A DNA stretch of 64,000 nucleotides, taken from DATLWN01 sp963764315 (GTDB lineage: Bacteria > Pseudomonadota > Zetaproteobacteria > Mariprofundales > Mariprofundaceae). This document shows positions 48,380 to 57,772 of this stretch, in pieces (the stretch's first letter is position 1; each line of letters opens with the position of its first letter). A program made the translations under genes and the position numbers. The notes beneath the pieces are model-generated. The model did not search any database. It was not told where the DNA came from and worked only from the letters and a program-made list of their open reading frames with translations. The DNA lies in NCBI GenBank assembly GCA_963764315.1, contig CAVXSB010000007.1, forward strand, positions 71,362-135,361, read 5' to 3'.

Positions 48380-49117
48380 TCAGCCGGTGGCCCGTGGCTG
48401 CCAGATCGCCTTGCCGTCGCTCTCCTTGTGAATGCGCGCCATCAGCGCCGCGTGCGCCTCAATTTCCTGTGGCTGGATCGGTGGCGATTGGCGGCGCGTC
48501 AGCGTTGCCGTCTCGACCTTCTCGTCGCGCTGGCTGGCCTGTTCGGGCAGGCGCACGAAGGTGCTGGCGGCCCGTGGCTGCACGCCGCTGTCCAGCGAGA
48601 ACTGGCGGCCGCCGGTCATTTCCAGGTAGACCTCGGCCAAGAGTTGGGAGTCGAGCAGGGCGCCGTGCAGGGTACGGTGGCCGCGCTCGATGCGGTAGCG
48701 GTCGCACAGGGCGTCGAGGTTGTTGCGCTGCTGCGGGTGGCGTTTGCGTGCCAGGTCCAGGGTGTCGATGACCGGCACGGTATCGATCGGCGGCAGGCCG
48801 GCCAGGTGCAGCTCGTTCATGATGAAGCCCAGGTCGAACGGGGCATTGTGGATGACCAGGGTGGCCCCTGCGATGAATTCCAGGAACGCGCCCGCCACCT
48901 CGGCGAAGGGCGGCTTGTCCTTGACATGCGCGTCGCTGATGCCGTGGATGCGCACGACCTCGGCGGGGATCGGCCGGCCCGGATTGACGTAGTGGTGGAA
49001 GCTCTTCTCGGGATCGAGGTGGCGGTTGACGACCTCGACCGCTCCGATCTCGACGATGCGGTCACCGCTGAAGGCCGACAAGCCCGTGGTTTCGGTATCC
49101 AGCATGATCAGGCGCAT
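48380..49117 (-). CDS. dnaQ: DNA polymerase III epsilon subunit (3'-5' exonuclease)
   Basis: A 245-residue proofreading subunit. Exo I MLDTETTGL, Exo II HNAPFDLGF and Exo III HGALLDSQLLAEVY are all present, and the C-terminal tail would bind the alpha subunit. The ATG at 49117 (MRLIMLDTE) is favoured over 49126. The common partner rnhA is not adjacent. Confidence 0.95.
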   Translation of the reverse strand: MRLIMLDTETTGLSAFSGDRIVEIGAVEVVNRHLDPEKSFHHYVNPGRPIPAEVVRIHGISDAHVKDKPPFAEVAGAFLEFIAGATLVIHNAPFDLGFIMNELHLAGLPPIDTVPVIDTLDLARKRHPQQRNNLDALCDRYRIERGHRTLHGALLDSQLLAEVYLEMTGGRQFSLDSGVQPRAASTFVRLPEQASQRDEKVETATLTRRQSPPIQPQEIEAHAALMARIHKESDGKAIWQPRATG

Positions 49118-49149
49118 GGGAGCCATTATAGGCCGGCGTGCCGAAATGG

Positions 49150-52100
49150 CTAATGCGCCGGTTTGGCGCTCGGGGTCTTGCCGAACCAGCGCTCCGGCAG
49201 GCTCAACAGCGATTCGATCAGTCCGGGCGGCGCCAGGCCCGCCTCCTCCGGGGTGATGCGCTGCACGGTGGCGTCGGTGAACGGGCCGTGCATCCAGTAC
49301 ACCTGGCGCAGCAGCGTGTGGCCGCCGCCGCCGAGGATGTCGCGCAGCAGCGGGATGTGCGACAGGATGGCATCGAGGTTCTGGAAGGGGCGGGCGGTCA
49401 GGATGACGTCGACCTGGTCGTTATCCAGCGTCAGCCGGCCGTTGCCGGCAAGGTCCATGGCCGGGGAGCGCATGGCGATCTTGTGCACCTGCACCTCCTG
49501 GTTGTGCATCGTCGCTTCCATCTGCAGGCGGCTGTACATCATGCCGGGGCCGGTCAGGTCGCCGCGCAGCCCGAGCAACAGCTTGGGCAGGTCGGCGAGG
49601 TTCATGGCCGCCAGCAGCTTGTTCAGGGTGCCGCCCTCGAGGATGCGGCCGTCCGCGACGCGCAGGCGCAGGCGGCCATCCAGGCCCTGCCACCAGGGAT
49701 GTTTCTTGCTGAACAGGCCGGTGCCGGAGAACAGCATATGCATATCGCCGTTCAGGAAGCGCTTGGAGATGCCGGCCTGCTTCAGCAGGTAGCCGAAATC
49801 GCCGGTGACATAGGCGAAGCCCTGCCAGCGCATGCCGCCGTCGTCCGGGGTCATCCGTGCCGACAGTTCGATATGTTCCCGCCCAACCTGGCCGGCACAC
49901 TGGCGCAGGTCGATGGCGCCGGCGCCGGGTAGCGCGAATACCGCGTGCACATGGCGGATGCGCATGCCGCCGGTGTCGACGCGGTCGGCGTCGAACACAC
50001 CGATGCTGTTGTCGGCAGAGGCCAGGGTGAGCCGCGCTCCCCGGATCGTCGCCGCCTGCCAGTCGAAGCGATCGATACGGGCGCGTAGTGCCCAGCTCTT
50101 CGCCTGCAGGGTGCTGGCCTCATGCTTCAGCTGTTTCGGCAGGGCCGCGCGCGACATGTACTTGGCATGCACGGCGATCTTCCACGGGGCGGCGCCGAAC
50201 GGGGCGGTGATCTGCACGCCGCCGTCGAAGGCGGGGGATTTCAGGGTGGCCAGGGACAGGTGCAGGCTGTCCTGGGTCAAAAGCCCGGTGCCGGAGAAAC
50301 GGATCTGGCGCGAATCGCCGGAAAGCTTGGTAATGCGGATATTGTCCAGGCCCGGCCGCTCGTCGCCCTTGGCCGCGAGCTTCACCGTCAGCGGCTCGCC
50401 GATGGTCTTGGCGGTGCCCAGCACATTGCCCCATCCGGCCTGGCCGAGATCCGCCGATCCCTGCCAGCCGTGCAGGTAATGCAGGCGGACGGCGAAGCTG
50501 CCTTTGGGGGCGGCGATCGGCAGCTGGAAGCGGCGCACGAGATCGGCCATGCCGCCGGTCATGGCCCCGTCCAGCGAACGCAGCGCCCAGCGCTTGTCCG
50601 CCGCCTCGGCCATGGCCATCGACAGGTCGCCCTGCAGGATGTTCGTGGCCACGTGCATGTGGTCGATGCGCAGGCCCTGGGTAAGATCCCAATGGATCGT
50701 GCCGCCGGAGGCGGCGAGGTCCAGGCCGCCGATCTGCATCGGCCAGGCCCCGTCCGGGTGCAGGGTGGCATGCGCCGAGCTCGGGCTGTCCTCATCCGGA
50801 TTCCACAGCAGCGCGAAGCTGCCTGCCGCGGTGCTTGGTTTCGTGAACCAGGCGATGGCCGGCGAGTCGGGCCGCTTCCAGCGGATCAGCGCCGCCATGT
50901 CCTGCACCTGCGCCTGACCCTGGATATTCAGTGTCAGCGACGACCATGGGATCAATAGCTTGCCCTGCACCGAGCCGATGCCCTGCGGCAGCTGGGCGCT
51001 GGAGATATCGGCCTTCAGGCCGGTGGCGTCGACGGCCACCTGCGCATCGGTGTCCGTCAGCGCATCGCCGCTGTTGCCGAGCGCGATGTCCGCACCGGCC
51101 ACGTCGGCATTGACGCGGTATTCGAGGTGCTGCCACTCCACCGGCGTCGGCAGCCCGGTGCCCGGATCCGACCAGGGCAGGGCGAGCTTGGCGACGACAT
51201 GCGAAGCCACGCCGTGGCGCATGCGCGCCAGCCAGTGGTGCCAGCCCGGGCCCCCGAGCGGACGCAGCCAGCCCCAAAGCACCGGCATATCCAGGCGCCC
51301 GGCGGTGGCCGTGGCCTCGAGCAGACCGGCATTCCACGCCGCCGTCAGGCGCACGCTGTTGTCGCCCAGTGTCCACTGCAGCGGGGCGATGTGGATCTCG
51401 CGGATATTCAGCGTCGAGCCCTGGCGGTCGGCGACGACGACGGCATGCATCTCCAGTTGCTGGAAGTCGAGTTCCATGGCGTCGGGCTTGAGCACGATGG
51501 CCGCCCCCTGCGCGGCATGGGCTTTGATGCTGGCCTGCCAGCGGTGGTCATCGACCTCGTCCAGGCTGAAGGTGGCGGCGGGCTTGCCCCTGAGCGGGCG
51601 GCGGAGGGCCGGGGGCAGCCAGGAAAGGTCCGTGACCGCCATGGTCAGCTTCTTGGGCAGCAGGTCCGCATCCAGCCGCGCCTTCAATTGCATGCCCGGC
51701 CAGGTGAGGGCGATGCCGCGTGCGGAGGCGTCGATGTTGAGGCTGAAATGCGGCAGCTGTCCGTGCATGTCCCCGAAGCGCCAGTCCAGATTCGTGTCCT
51801 GAATCGCCAGGTCCTGGGCGAACAGCACCGGCGCCAGTGTCGCCAGCCCGCCGCCGCCCGTGTCCGGCAGCGACAGCGTCAGATCCCCGTTGCTCAGGTC
51901 GATGCGGCTCGGCCGCCAGGTGCCGAAGGCCAGGTCCCAGATGGAGACGCGGATGGCCAGATGTCCGTGTGCCAGGCGCAGCCGGCCGTCGCCGGTGGCG
52001 AGGCTCAGGTCGTCGGCGCGCAACCACAGATAGCCGGCCCAGTACCAGGACAGATCGCCCATCGAAAGCTCGGACAGGCCGTACTGGTGCTGCAGGTAGC

Positions 52101-52227
52101 GCTGGATCTGCGGCCGGAGCTCGTTGAGCGTCGGCGCATGCCAGTAGATCCAGGCGCCCAGCAGGGTCAGCCCGAACATCATCAGTACCGCCATGCGGCG
52201 GGCGGCGGCGACCCAGCGGCGCGGCAT
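49150..52227 (-). CDS. Giant AsmA-like inner-membrane protein, YhdP-type
   Basis: A 1025-residue protein: one N-terminal membrane helix (about residues 10-30), then a very long beta-rich periplasmic region ending in the AsmA_2/DUF3971-type C-terminus (LKQAGISKRFLNGDMHMLFSG; MNLADLPKLL). In E. coli YhdP, TamB and YdbH form hydrophobic bridges that carry phospholipid toward the outer membrane. It lies 19 nt after mlaC in the same transcription unit, strengthening a lipid-transport role. Confidence 0.85.
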   Translation of the reverse strand: MPRRWVAAARRMAVLMMFGLTLLGAWIYWHAPTLNELRPQIQRYLQHQYGLSELSMGDLSWYWAGYLWLRADDLSLATGDGRLRLAHGHLAIRVSIWDLAFGTWRPSRIDLSNGDLTLSLPDTGGGGLATLAPVLFAQDLAIQDTNLDWRFGDMHGQLPHFSLNIDASARGIALTWPGMQLKARLDADLLPKKLTMAVTDLSWLPPALRRPLRGKPAATFSLDEVDDHRWQASIKAHAAQGAAIVLKPDAMELDFQQLEMHAVVVADRQGSTLNIREIHIAPLQWTLGDNSVRLTAAWNAGLLEATATAGRLDMPVLWGWLRPLGGPGWHHWLARMRHGVASHVVAKLALPWSDPGTGLPTPVEWQHLEYRVNADVAGADIALGNSGDALTDTDAQVAVDATGLKADISSAQLPQGIGSVQGKLLIPWSSLTLNIQGQAQVQDMAALIRWKRPDSPAIAWFTKPSTAAGSFALLWNPDEDSPSSAHATLHPDGAWPMQIGGLDLAASGGTIHWDLTQGLRIDHMHVATNILQGDLSMAMAEAADKRWALRSLDGAMTGGMADLVRRFQLPIAAPKGSFAVRLHYLHGWQGSADLGQAGWGNVLGTAKTIGEPLTVKLAAKGDERPGLDNIRITKLSGDSRQIRFSGTGLLTQDSLHLSLATLKSPAFDGGVQITAPFGAAPWKIAVHAKYMSRAALPKQLKHEASTLQAKSWALRARIDRFDWQAATIRGARLTLASADNSIGVFDADRVDTGGMRIRHVHAVFALPGAGAIDLRQCAGQVGREHIELSARMTPDDGGMRWQGFAYVTGDFGYLLKQAGISKRFLNGDMHMLFSGTGLFSKKHPWWQGLDGRLRLRVADGRILEGGTLNKLLAAMNLADLPKLLLGLRGDLTGPGMMYSRLQMEATMHNQEVQVHKIAMRSPAMDLAGNGRLTLDNDQVDVILTARPFQNLDAILSHIPLLRDILGGGGHTLLRQVYWMHGPFTDATVQRITPEEAGLAPPGLIESLLSLPERWFGKTPSAKPAH

Positions 52228-52246
52228 CAGGAAATGGCGGAGGCGA

Positions 52247-52867
52247 TTAGCCCTTGGCCTTCAGGGTATCGACCTTCTTGGTCAGGGTCTTGATCAGGCC
52301 CTCGAAGTTCGAGTTGCCGATCTCGTCCTGAAACTCGGTGCGGAAGGTGGCGACCAGGCTGACGCCCTCGATGCGGATGTCGTAGACGCGCCAGTCGTCG
52401 CCGTCCTTGATCAACCGGTACTCGACCGGGGTCTGCTTGTCGGTGTCGATGATCATGGTCTTCACGCGGGCGCGATTGCCGCGCAGCTCTGCCGGATCGT
52501 AGTGCACCTTCTGGCCATGGTAGGCGCTCAGGCGGTTGCCGTAGGAGTACTCGAGCAGCTCCTTGAACAGGGTCGTGAAGCGCGCCTGCTGGGCCGGCGT
52601 GGCGTCGTTCCACGGGGCGCCGACGGAAAGCCGCGACATGGCCGTGAAGTCGAAGTGGTCGCTGATGATCCTGCGCATGGCCTCACGATCGGCCTCGCTG
52701 ATCTTGTTCTTGTCGGCACGGTGGGCCAGTACCTGGATGACGCCCTCGACCGTGTCACGGATGACGGTGTTCGGGGTGTTGGCCTGCGCCGCCTGCGCCG
52801 GCGCCATGGCGGCCAGCAGCATGACGACGGCAAGCCCGGCGCGGATCGGGTTCAGGATGCGGGTCAT
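52247..52867 (-). CDS. mlaC: Mla phospholipid transport periplasmic protein MlaC
   Basis: A 206-residue periplasmic phospholipid carrier. Signal peptide about residues 1-26 (ending AQA), then the Ttg2D/MlaC fold with HFDFTAMSRL, YSYGNRLSAY and DIRIEGVSLVATFRTEF. The first ATG (52873) abuts AAGGAG; the second, at 52867, has proper spacing and is preferred. It moves lipid between MlaA-OmpC and MlaFEDB. Confidence 0.94.
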   Translation of the reverse strand: MTRILNPIRAGLAVVMLLAAMAPAQAAQANTPNTVIRDTVEGVIQVLAHRADKNKISEADREAMRRIISDHFDFTAMSRLSVGAPWNDATPAQQARFTTLFKELLEYSYGNRLSAYHGQKVHYDPAELRGNRARVKTMIIDTDKQTPVEYRLIKDGDDWRVYDIRIEGVSLVATFRTEFQDEIGNSNFEGLIKTLTKKVDTLKAKG

Positions 52868-52928
52868 GGTCATCTCCTTTGTTCTTCGTCTTATTCATGG
52901 TATCCCAGCACGAGGGGCTTGATAAGGC

Positions 52929-53386
52929 TTACTTACTGGATGAGGAGGAGAAGATGTACTTGCTGATCAGGTCTTCGATATTGATGGCCGATTCCGTGTC
53001 CTCGATCTCGTCGCCATTCTTCAAATACTGGGTGTCCGCACCCTGGGAGATGCGCACATAGCGGTCGCCGATGATGCCCTTGGTGCGGATCGAGGCGATG
53101 ACGTCGTCGGTGAGCTTGATGCCCTTGTCGATGCGCAGGCTTCAGGAAGGCGCGGTTCTTCTTCAGGCCGACGGTCTCCACGCGGCCGATGATGACGCCG
53201 GCCATCATGACATCGGCGCCGGGGCGGACGCCGCCGGCATCGCCGAAGGCGGCGTCGACGACATAGCCGGTGGTCACCGAGGCCGCCGACTTCGCCGAGC
53301 TTCAGGGCCATATAGCCCATGCTCAGGATGCCGAGGAAGACGAAGATGCCGACGGTGATCTCAATGCGTTTGTACGAAGAATTCAT
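52929..53386 (-). CDS. mlaD: Mla MCE-domain protein MlaD, two frame breaks as sequenced
   Basis: A membrane-anchored MCE protein that threads lipid into the transporter. The three pieces are in order: MNSSYKRIEITVGIFVFLG with one membrane helix, then ASVTTGYVVDAAFGDAGGVR and VMMAGVIIGRVETVGL, then LRIDKGIKLTDDVIAS to SSSSSK. Removing one base near 53284 and one near 53139 restores a continuous MCE domain of about 151 residues. Mla function is otherwise supported by intact mlaF and mlaC, so these are probably sequencing errors. Confidence 0.88.
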
Positions 53387-53395
53387 GGGTCACGC

Positions 53396-54176
53396 TCACA
53401 AAAAGAAGGATGTCAGGATGTAGTCGAGGATCAGCACGCTGACCGAGCCGACGACGACGGCCTGCGTCGTCGCCTTGGCCACGCCCTCGGTGGTTGGGGT
53501 GGCGCGGTAGCCGATATAGGTGCTGATGACGCCGATGATGAAGCCGAAGGACACGGCCTTGATCCAGCCGGAGTTCATGTCGTGCGTCGTCACCTTGGCC
53601 ACCATCTCGGCGATGAAGGAGCCGGAATTGACGCTCGAGCAGATGAATGGCCAGCTCATAGCCGCAGGCGATACCGATGACGTCGAAGAAGGCGACGAGT
53701 ACCGGCACGGCCAGGGTGGTGGCGACGATGCGCGGCAGGATGATGCGGGCCCTGGGGTTGACCGCCATCATCTCCAGGGCGTCGACCTGCTCGGTGACGC
53801 GCATGATGCCGATCTCGGCGGTGATGCTGGAGCCGGCGCGCCCCACCACCATCAGGGCGCCGAGCACCGGGCCGAGCTCGCGGATGATGGACAACGCCAC
53901 GGCCGAGCCCAGCAGCGATTCGGAGCCGAACTTGGTCAGCGTGTAATAGCCCTGCAGGCTCAGCACCATGCCGGTGAAGGCGCCGGTGATGGCGATGATG
54001 ACGAAGGAACCGACGCCGAGCGCGTACAACTGCAATACGAAGTGCTTGCCCTGCCACGGGCGGGCGAACAGCAGCACCAGCGAGGAGGCGGACAGCTTCG
54101 TGGCATCGCCCAGCCACTGCAGCAGGAGCAGGAAACTGCGCCCGAGGTAGCCGAACATCGAGGCTGCTGCCGTCAT
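53396..54176 (-). CDS. mlaE: Mla ABC transporter permease MlaE, one frame break as sequenced
   Basis: The inner-membrane permease of the Mla complex, about 260 residues when joined. LGPVLGALMVVGRAGSSIT and EIGIMRVTEQVDALEMMAVN are the family motifs. The frame changes near 53636: one frame gives YELAIHLL and the next SVNSGSFIAEMVAK to the stop. Dropping one base joins them. Its ATG overlaps the mlaF stop by 4 bp. Confidence 0.9.
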
Positions 54177-54979
54177 GCCATCCTCACGGTGCCGGGGCTG
54201 TGCAGCAGGTCGTCGATATAGGAGGTGCTGCTGCGCGAGAACGGAATCGGCCCGTCCGGCCGGCCTTCGATGAACTGGCGCACGCGCTCGTCCTCCGAGC
54301 CCTTGATGTCATCGGCGCTGCCCTCGGCGATGATGGTGCCCTGCCAGAGCAGCACCACATGGTCGGCGATGCCGAGCCCTGCCTGCACGTCGTGGGTGAC
54401 GACGACGGAGGTCATCTTCGTCTTTTGCGTCATGTCGTGGATCAGGGTGGTGATGACGCCGGCGGAGATCGGGTCCAGGCCCGAGGTCGGCTCATCAAAA
54501 AACACGATGTCCGGATCCATGGCGAGCGCCCGGGCCAGGGCCACGCGCTTGGCCATGCCGCCGGACAGCTCGGATGGCATCAGGTGCTCGAAGCCGCGCA
54601 GGCCCACCTGTTCGAGCTTCATGGTCACCATGGTGCGGACCACCGATTCGTCGAGATCGGTGTGCTCGTGCAGCGGGAAGGCGATATTGTCGTAGACGTT
54701 CAGCGAGTTCAGCAGCGCCGAGTACTGGAAGACCATGCCCATGCGCGAGCGCAGCTCGTACAGGTGTTTGCGCGGGATCGCCGCCAGATCCTCGCCGGCG
54801 AACCAGACATGGCCGGAGCTGGGGGGGTCGAGGGCGGCGAGCAGGCGCAAGAGTGTCGTCTTGCCGGATCCCGAGCCGCCCATGATCACCGTCGTCGCGT
54901 GTTCGCGGATCTGGATGTCCACGCCATCCAGCGCCATCGCCGAGTCAAAGCGCTTGGTCAGTCCTTCGCCGCGAATCAT
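54173..54979 (-). CDS. mlaF: Mla ABC transporter ATPase MlaF
   Basis: A 268-residue ATPase for phospholipid transport at the inner membrane. Walker A GGSGSGKTT near residue 37, signature LSGGMAKRVALARAL near 140, Walker B DIVFFDEPTSGLDP near 163; SGGMxKR is typical of MlaF/Ttg2A. ATG 54979 fits the family; the frame continues upstream without support. A mlaB gene was not found in this cluster. Confidence 0.95.
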   Translation of the reverse strand: MIRGEGLTKRFDSAMALDGVDIQIREHATTVIMGGSGSGKTTLLRLLAALDPPSSGHVWFAGEDLAAIPRKHLYELRSRMGMVFQYSALLNSLNVYDNIAFPLHEHTDLDESVVRTMVTMKLEQVGLRGFEHLMPSELSGGMAKRVALARALAMDPDIVFFDEPTSGLDPISAGVITTLIHDMTQKTKMTSVVVTHDVQAGLGIADHVVLLWQGTIIAEGSADDIKGSEDERVRQFIEGRPDGPIPFSRSSTSYIDDLLHSPGTVRMA

Positions 54980-55020
54980 GGACAGGAATGTAGCGCTTGG
55001 TCCGGGCTTTTGCACGCGGC

Positions 55021-55048
55021 TTTCACGCCTTGTGTGCGCCGTTATACT
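55021..55048 (+). promoter_or_regulatory. Possible glnE promoter
   Basis: TTTCAC at 55021-55026 and TATACT at 55043-55048 are spaced by 16 bp. Transcription would begin close to the ATG at 55055, suggesting a leaderless or nearly leaderless message. Weak -35; inference. Confidence 0.35.
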
Positions 55049-55054
55049 CCTTGC

Positions 55055-57754
55055 ATGCAAGAGCAGATCTCCGCACGCCTGGCCATGCTGAAAGCGGCTT
55101 CGCCGTATTTCGCCGATCTGACTGCAGGAGGCGGTCTCGATGCCGGGGCGCCGCTGCCTGCTGCTGCCGACGCGCCGCCCGATCCCGGGCTGGACCTGGC
55201 CGGCTGCCAGCAGGCGCTACGGGCGGCCAAGCGTGCGGGGCTGGCCCGTGTCATCTGGTGGGAGCTGGGCCTCAAGCGGGACATCGCGGAATCGGCCAGA
55301 GCCCTGTCGGCCTGGGCCGACGGGCTCTTGGAAAGTGCCCTGACGATGGCCACGCGGCTGACCGCCGAGCGTTATGGGGCATTGAAGGGCGGCAGCTTCG
55401 CCGTCGTTGGCTTAGGGAAGCTCGGGGGCTGCGAGCTGAACCTCGGCTCGGATGTGGATCTGCTGTTTCTCTGGCAGGCGCCGGCGCATGCGGTCTCCGA
55501 CGGGCGCCGGCAGCTCTCCGCCGGCGAGTACCACCAGCATTTGGCGAGGACCCTGATCCGGTTGATGGGCGAGCGTACGGTGGACGGGGAAGCGTGGCGC
55601 ATGGACATGCGCCTGCGTCCGGGCGGGGACGGCGCCCCGATCTGCCTGAACCTCGAGGCGACGCTGGCCCATTACCAGGAATACGGCCAGACCTGGGAGC
55701 GGGCGATGCTGGTCAAGGCCCGATGCGTGGCCGGGGACCGGTCTCTCGGCCAGGCCTTCATCGAAGGCATCGTCCCCTTCGTCTACAAGCGCTATCTCGA
55801 TTTCACCACGGTGCAGGCGCTGGCCGAGATGAAGCGGCGCATCGACGCGCAGGCGGGCAAACATCCCATCGGTGCGGGCTTCGACGTCAAGCGCGGGGTG
55901 GGCGGCATCCGCGAGATCGAGTTCGTGGTGCAGTCGATGCAGCTCTTGCGCGGCGGGCGCGAGCCGGGTCTGAGGCTGACGAATACCGCCGAGGCCATCG
56001 CGGCGCAGAGGGCCGCCGGGCATCTGTCGGACGTCGACGCGGCGATGCTCAGGGAGGCCTACTGGTGCTGGCGGCGCATCGAGCATGCGCTGCAGGCCAG
56101 GATCGGCGAGCATACCCACCGCCTGCCGGACGGCTTCGCCGACTACCTGGCCCGGGTGCTGGATCTTGCGGATCCGATGGCCACCATGCGCGCCCATGCC
56201 GAGGCCGTGCACCGGCTGTTCGCCGCCCAGTTCGCCGCCGAGGCCGAGGCGATCCCGGCCCCGGCGCTGTCCTGGCTGCATGCCCCGGCATCCGAGCTCA
56301 GGGCCAGGCTCACCATGTTCGACGCGGAGGGGCAGGGCCGCATCCTGGCGGCGCTCAGCCGCATCGCCGCGCGGCTCAGGCGGGGGCTTTTGCCCGAGCG
56401 CAGTCATGCCGATGTCGACACCATCCTGGCGCACGCCATGGAGGCCTGGGCGCGGGACGCCAACGGCGTGCAGGCGGTGGAATTGTTCGCCGAGCTCTTG
56501 CAGGCCATCGCCGGGCGCGCCACCTGGGTGGATCTGTTGGCGGCGAACGAAGGGGTGCGCGCCTGGCTGATCGCCGTGCTCTCGGCCAGCCGCTACATCG
56601 CCCAGCATGTGGCGCACGATCCGGCCTGGCTGGAATGGCCGCTGGAGGGCGAGAGGGGTGAGGCGCGCATGGCCCAGCTCTTGGCCGAGCTGGCCGCCAT
56701 CGATGGCGAAAGGCTCACGGACGAGGAGGCGCTGGCCGATCTGGGCCGGCTCACCGACCAGTGCCGGCTCACGGCGGCCATGGCCGTGGCCGATGAACCG
56801 CCGGCCGATGCCATCGTCGTCGGTGGCTGGCTCGCCGACGGGGCGGATGCGGCCGTCGCCGCGGCCATGGCCATCGCCGCCGGTCAGCTTGGACTTCCCG
56901 CGGATTTCCCGCTGGTGGCCCTGGCCATGGGCAAGCACGGCAGCCGCGAGATGGGCCTGGTGTCGGATCTGGACATGGTGTTCGTGCTGGCAGCAAGCGA
57001 TCCGGATGCCGTCGGCCCCAAGGGGAAGAGCCGGCGCGAATGGGGTCAGCGCCTGGGCCGGCGCATCATCCAGCACCTGACCATGGCCCCGCCCTATGGG
57101 GCCGGTTTCGCCTTCGATGCGAGATTGCGCCCCTCCGGCTCCTCCGGGGTGCTGGTGACGACGCTGGCGGGCTTCGCCGATTACCAGATGCACGAAGCCG
57201 AATCCTGGGAGCACCAGGCCCTGACCCGGGCGCGCGCCGTCGCCGGGCCTATGCCTGCCAGGCAGGCGGTCATGGACGTGGTGGCGCGGGTGCTGGCCAT
57301 GCCGCGGGATCGTATGAAACTGGCGGCGGAGGTCGTGGCCATGCGGTCCAAGATGCAGGGGCACCTGGCCAGCCGCGAGGCCGACATCATCAACCTCAAG
57401 CACGACGCCGGCGGTCTTGTCGACATCGAGTTCCTTGCCCAGTATGCGAGGCTTGCCTTCGGGGGCATATGCACAGGCATGATGGCCATGCTGCAGGATC
57501 TTCCCGCGGCGGCACCGGATGCCTGGCACCGGCATGCGGGATTCCTGGCCGCGGCCTTCGCCGATTACCGGCAGATGGAGAACGTGCTGCGCGTGCAGCT
57601 GTGGGCCTCGGTGAACCGGCTGCCGGCGGATGATGCGGCCTCCGAGTGGGAGAGCCTGCGCCGGCATGCGCCGATCAAGGACGTGGCGGCACTGAAAAAG
57701 CGCATGGCCGCGGTGCGCGAGATATTCAACGCGCTCCTGGGCGCGGAACAGTAG
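55055..57754 (+). CDS. glnE: Glutamine synthetase adenylyltransferase/deadenylase
   Basis: An 899-residue bifunctional enzyme modifying glutamine synthetase in response to PII. Both nucleotidyltransferase halves are visible: VVGLGKLGGCELNLGSDVD near 120 with MDMRLRPGGDG, and ALAMGKHGSREMGLVSDLD near 625 with FDARLRPSGSSG. The frame opens much earlier, antisense to mlaF, but ATG 55055 gives normal family length (E. coli 946). ilvE follows 18 nt later. Confidence 0.96.
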   Translation: MQEQISARLAMLKAASPYFADLTAGGGLDAGAPLPAAADAPPDPGLDLAGCQQALRAAKRAGLARVIWWELGLKRDIAESARALSAWADGLLESALTMATRLTAERYGALKGGSFAVVGLGKLGGCELNLGSDVDLLFLWQAPAHAVSDGRRQLSAGEYHQHLARTLIRLMGERTVDGEAWRMDMRLRPGGDGAPICLNLEATLAHYQEYGQTWERAMLVKARCVAGDRSLGQAFIEGIVPFVYKRYLDFTTVQALAEMKRRIDAQAGKHPIGAGFDVKRGVGGIREIEFVVQSMQLLRGGREPGLRLTNTAEAIAAQRAAGHLSDVDAAMLREAYWCWRRIEHALQARIGEHTHRLPDGFADYLARVLDLADPMATMRAHAEAVHRLFAAQFAAEAEAIPAPALSWLHAPASELRARLTMFDAEGQGRILAALSRIAARLRRGLLPERSHADVDTILAHAMEAWARDANGVQAVELFAELLQAIAGRATWVDLLAANEGVRAWLIAVLSASRYIAQHVAHDPAWLEWPLEGERGEARMAQLLAELAAIDGERLTDEEALADLGRLTDQCRLTAAMAVADEPPADAIVVGGWLADGADAAVAAAMAIAAGQLGLPADFPLVALAMGKHGSREMGLVSDLDMVFVLAASDPDAVGPKGKSRREWGQRLGRRIIQHLTMAPPYGAGFAFDARLRPSGSSGVLVTTLAGFADYQMHEAESWEHQALTRARAVAGPMPARQAVMDVVARVLAMPRDRMKLAAEVVAMRSKMQGHLASREADIINLKHDAGGLVDIEFLAQYARLAFGGICTGMMAMLQDLPAAAPDAWHRHAGFLAAAFADYRQMENVLRVQLWASVNRLPADDAASEWESLRRHAPIKDVAALKKRMAAVREIFNALLGAEQ

Positions 57755-57772
57755 GAATAAAGGAAGAGAACG

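Noticed and set aside
53139..53636. Programmed frameshifting in mlaD/mlaE
   Set aside because: No slippery heptamer or downstream structure at the break points; single extra bases fit sequencing error better.
54200..55054. Upstream extension of the glnE frame to 1184 codons
   Set aside because: The extension is antisense to mlaF and has no family similarity; normal GlnE length begins at 55055.
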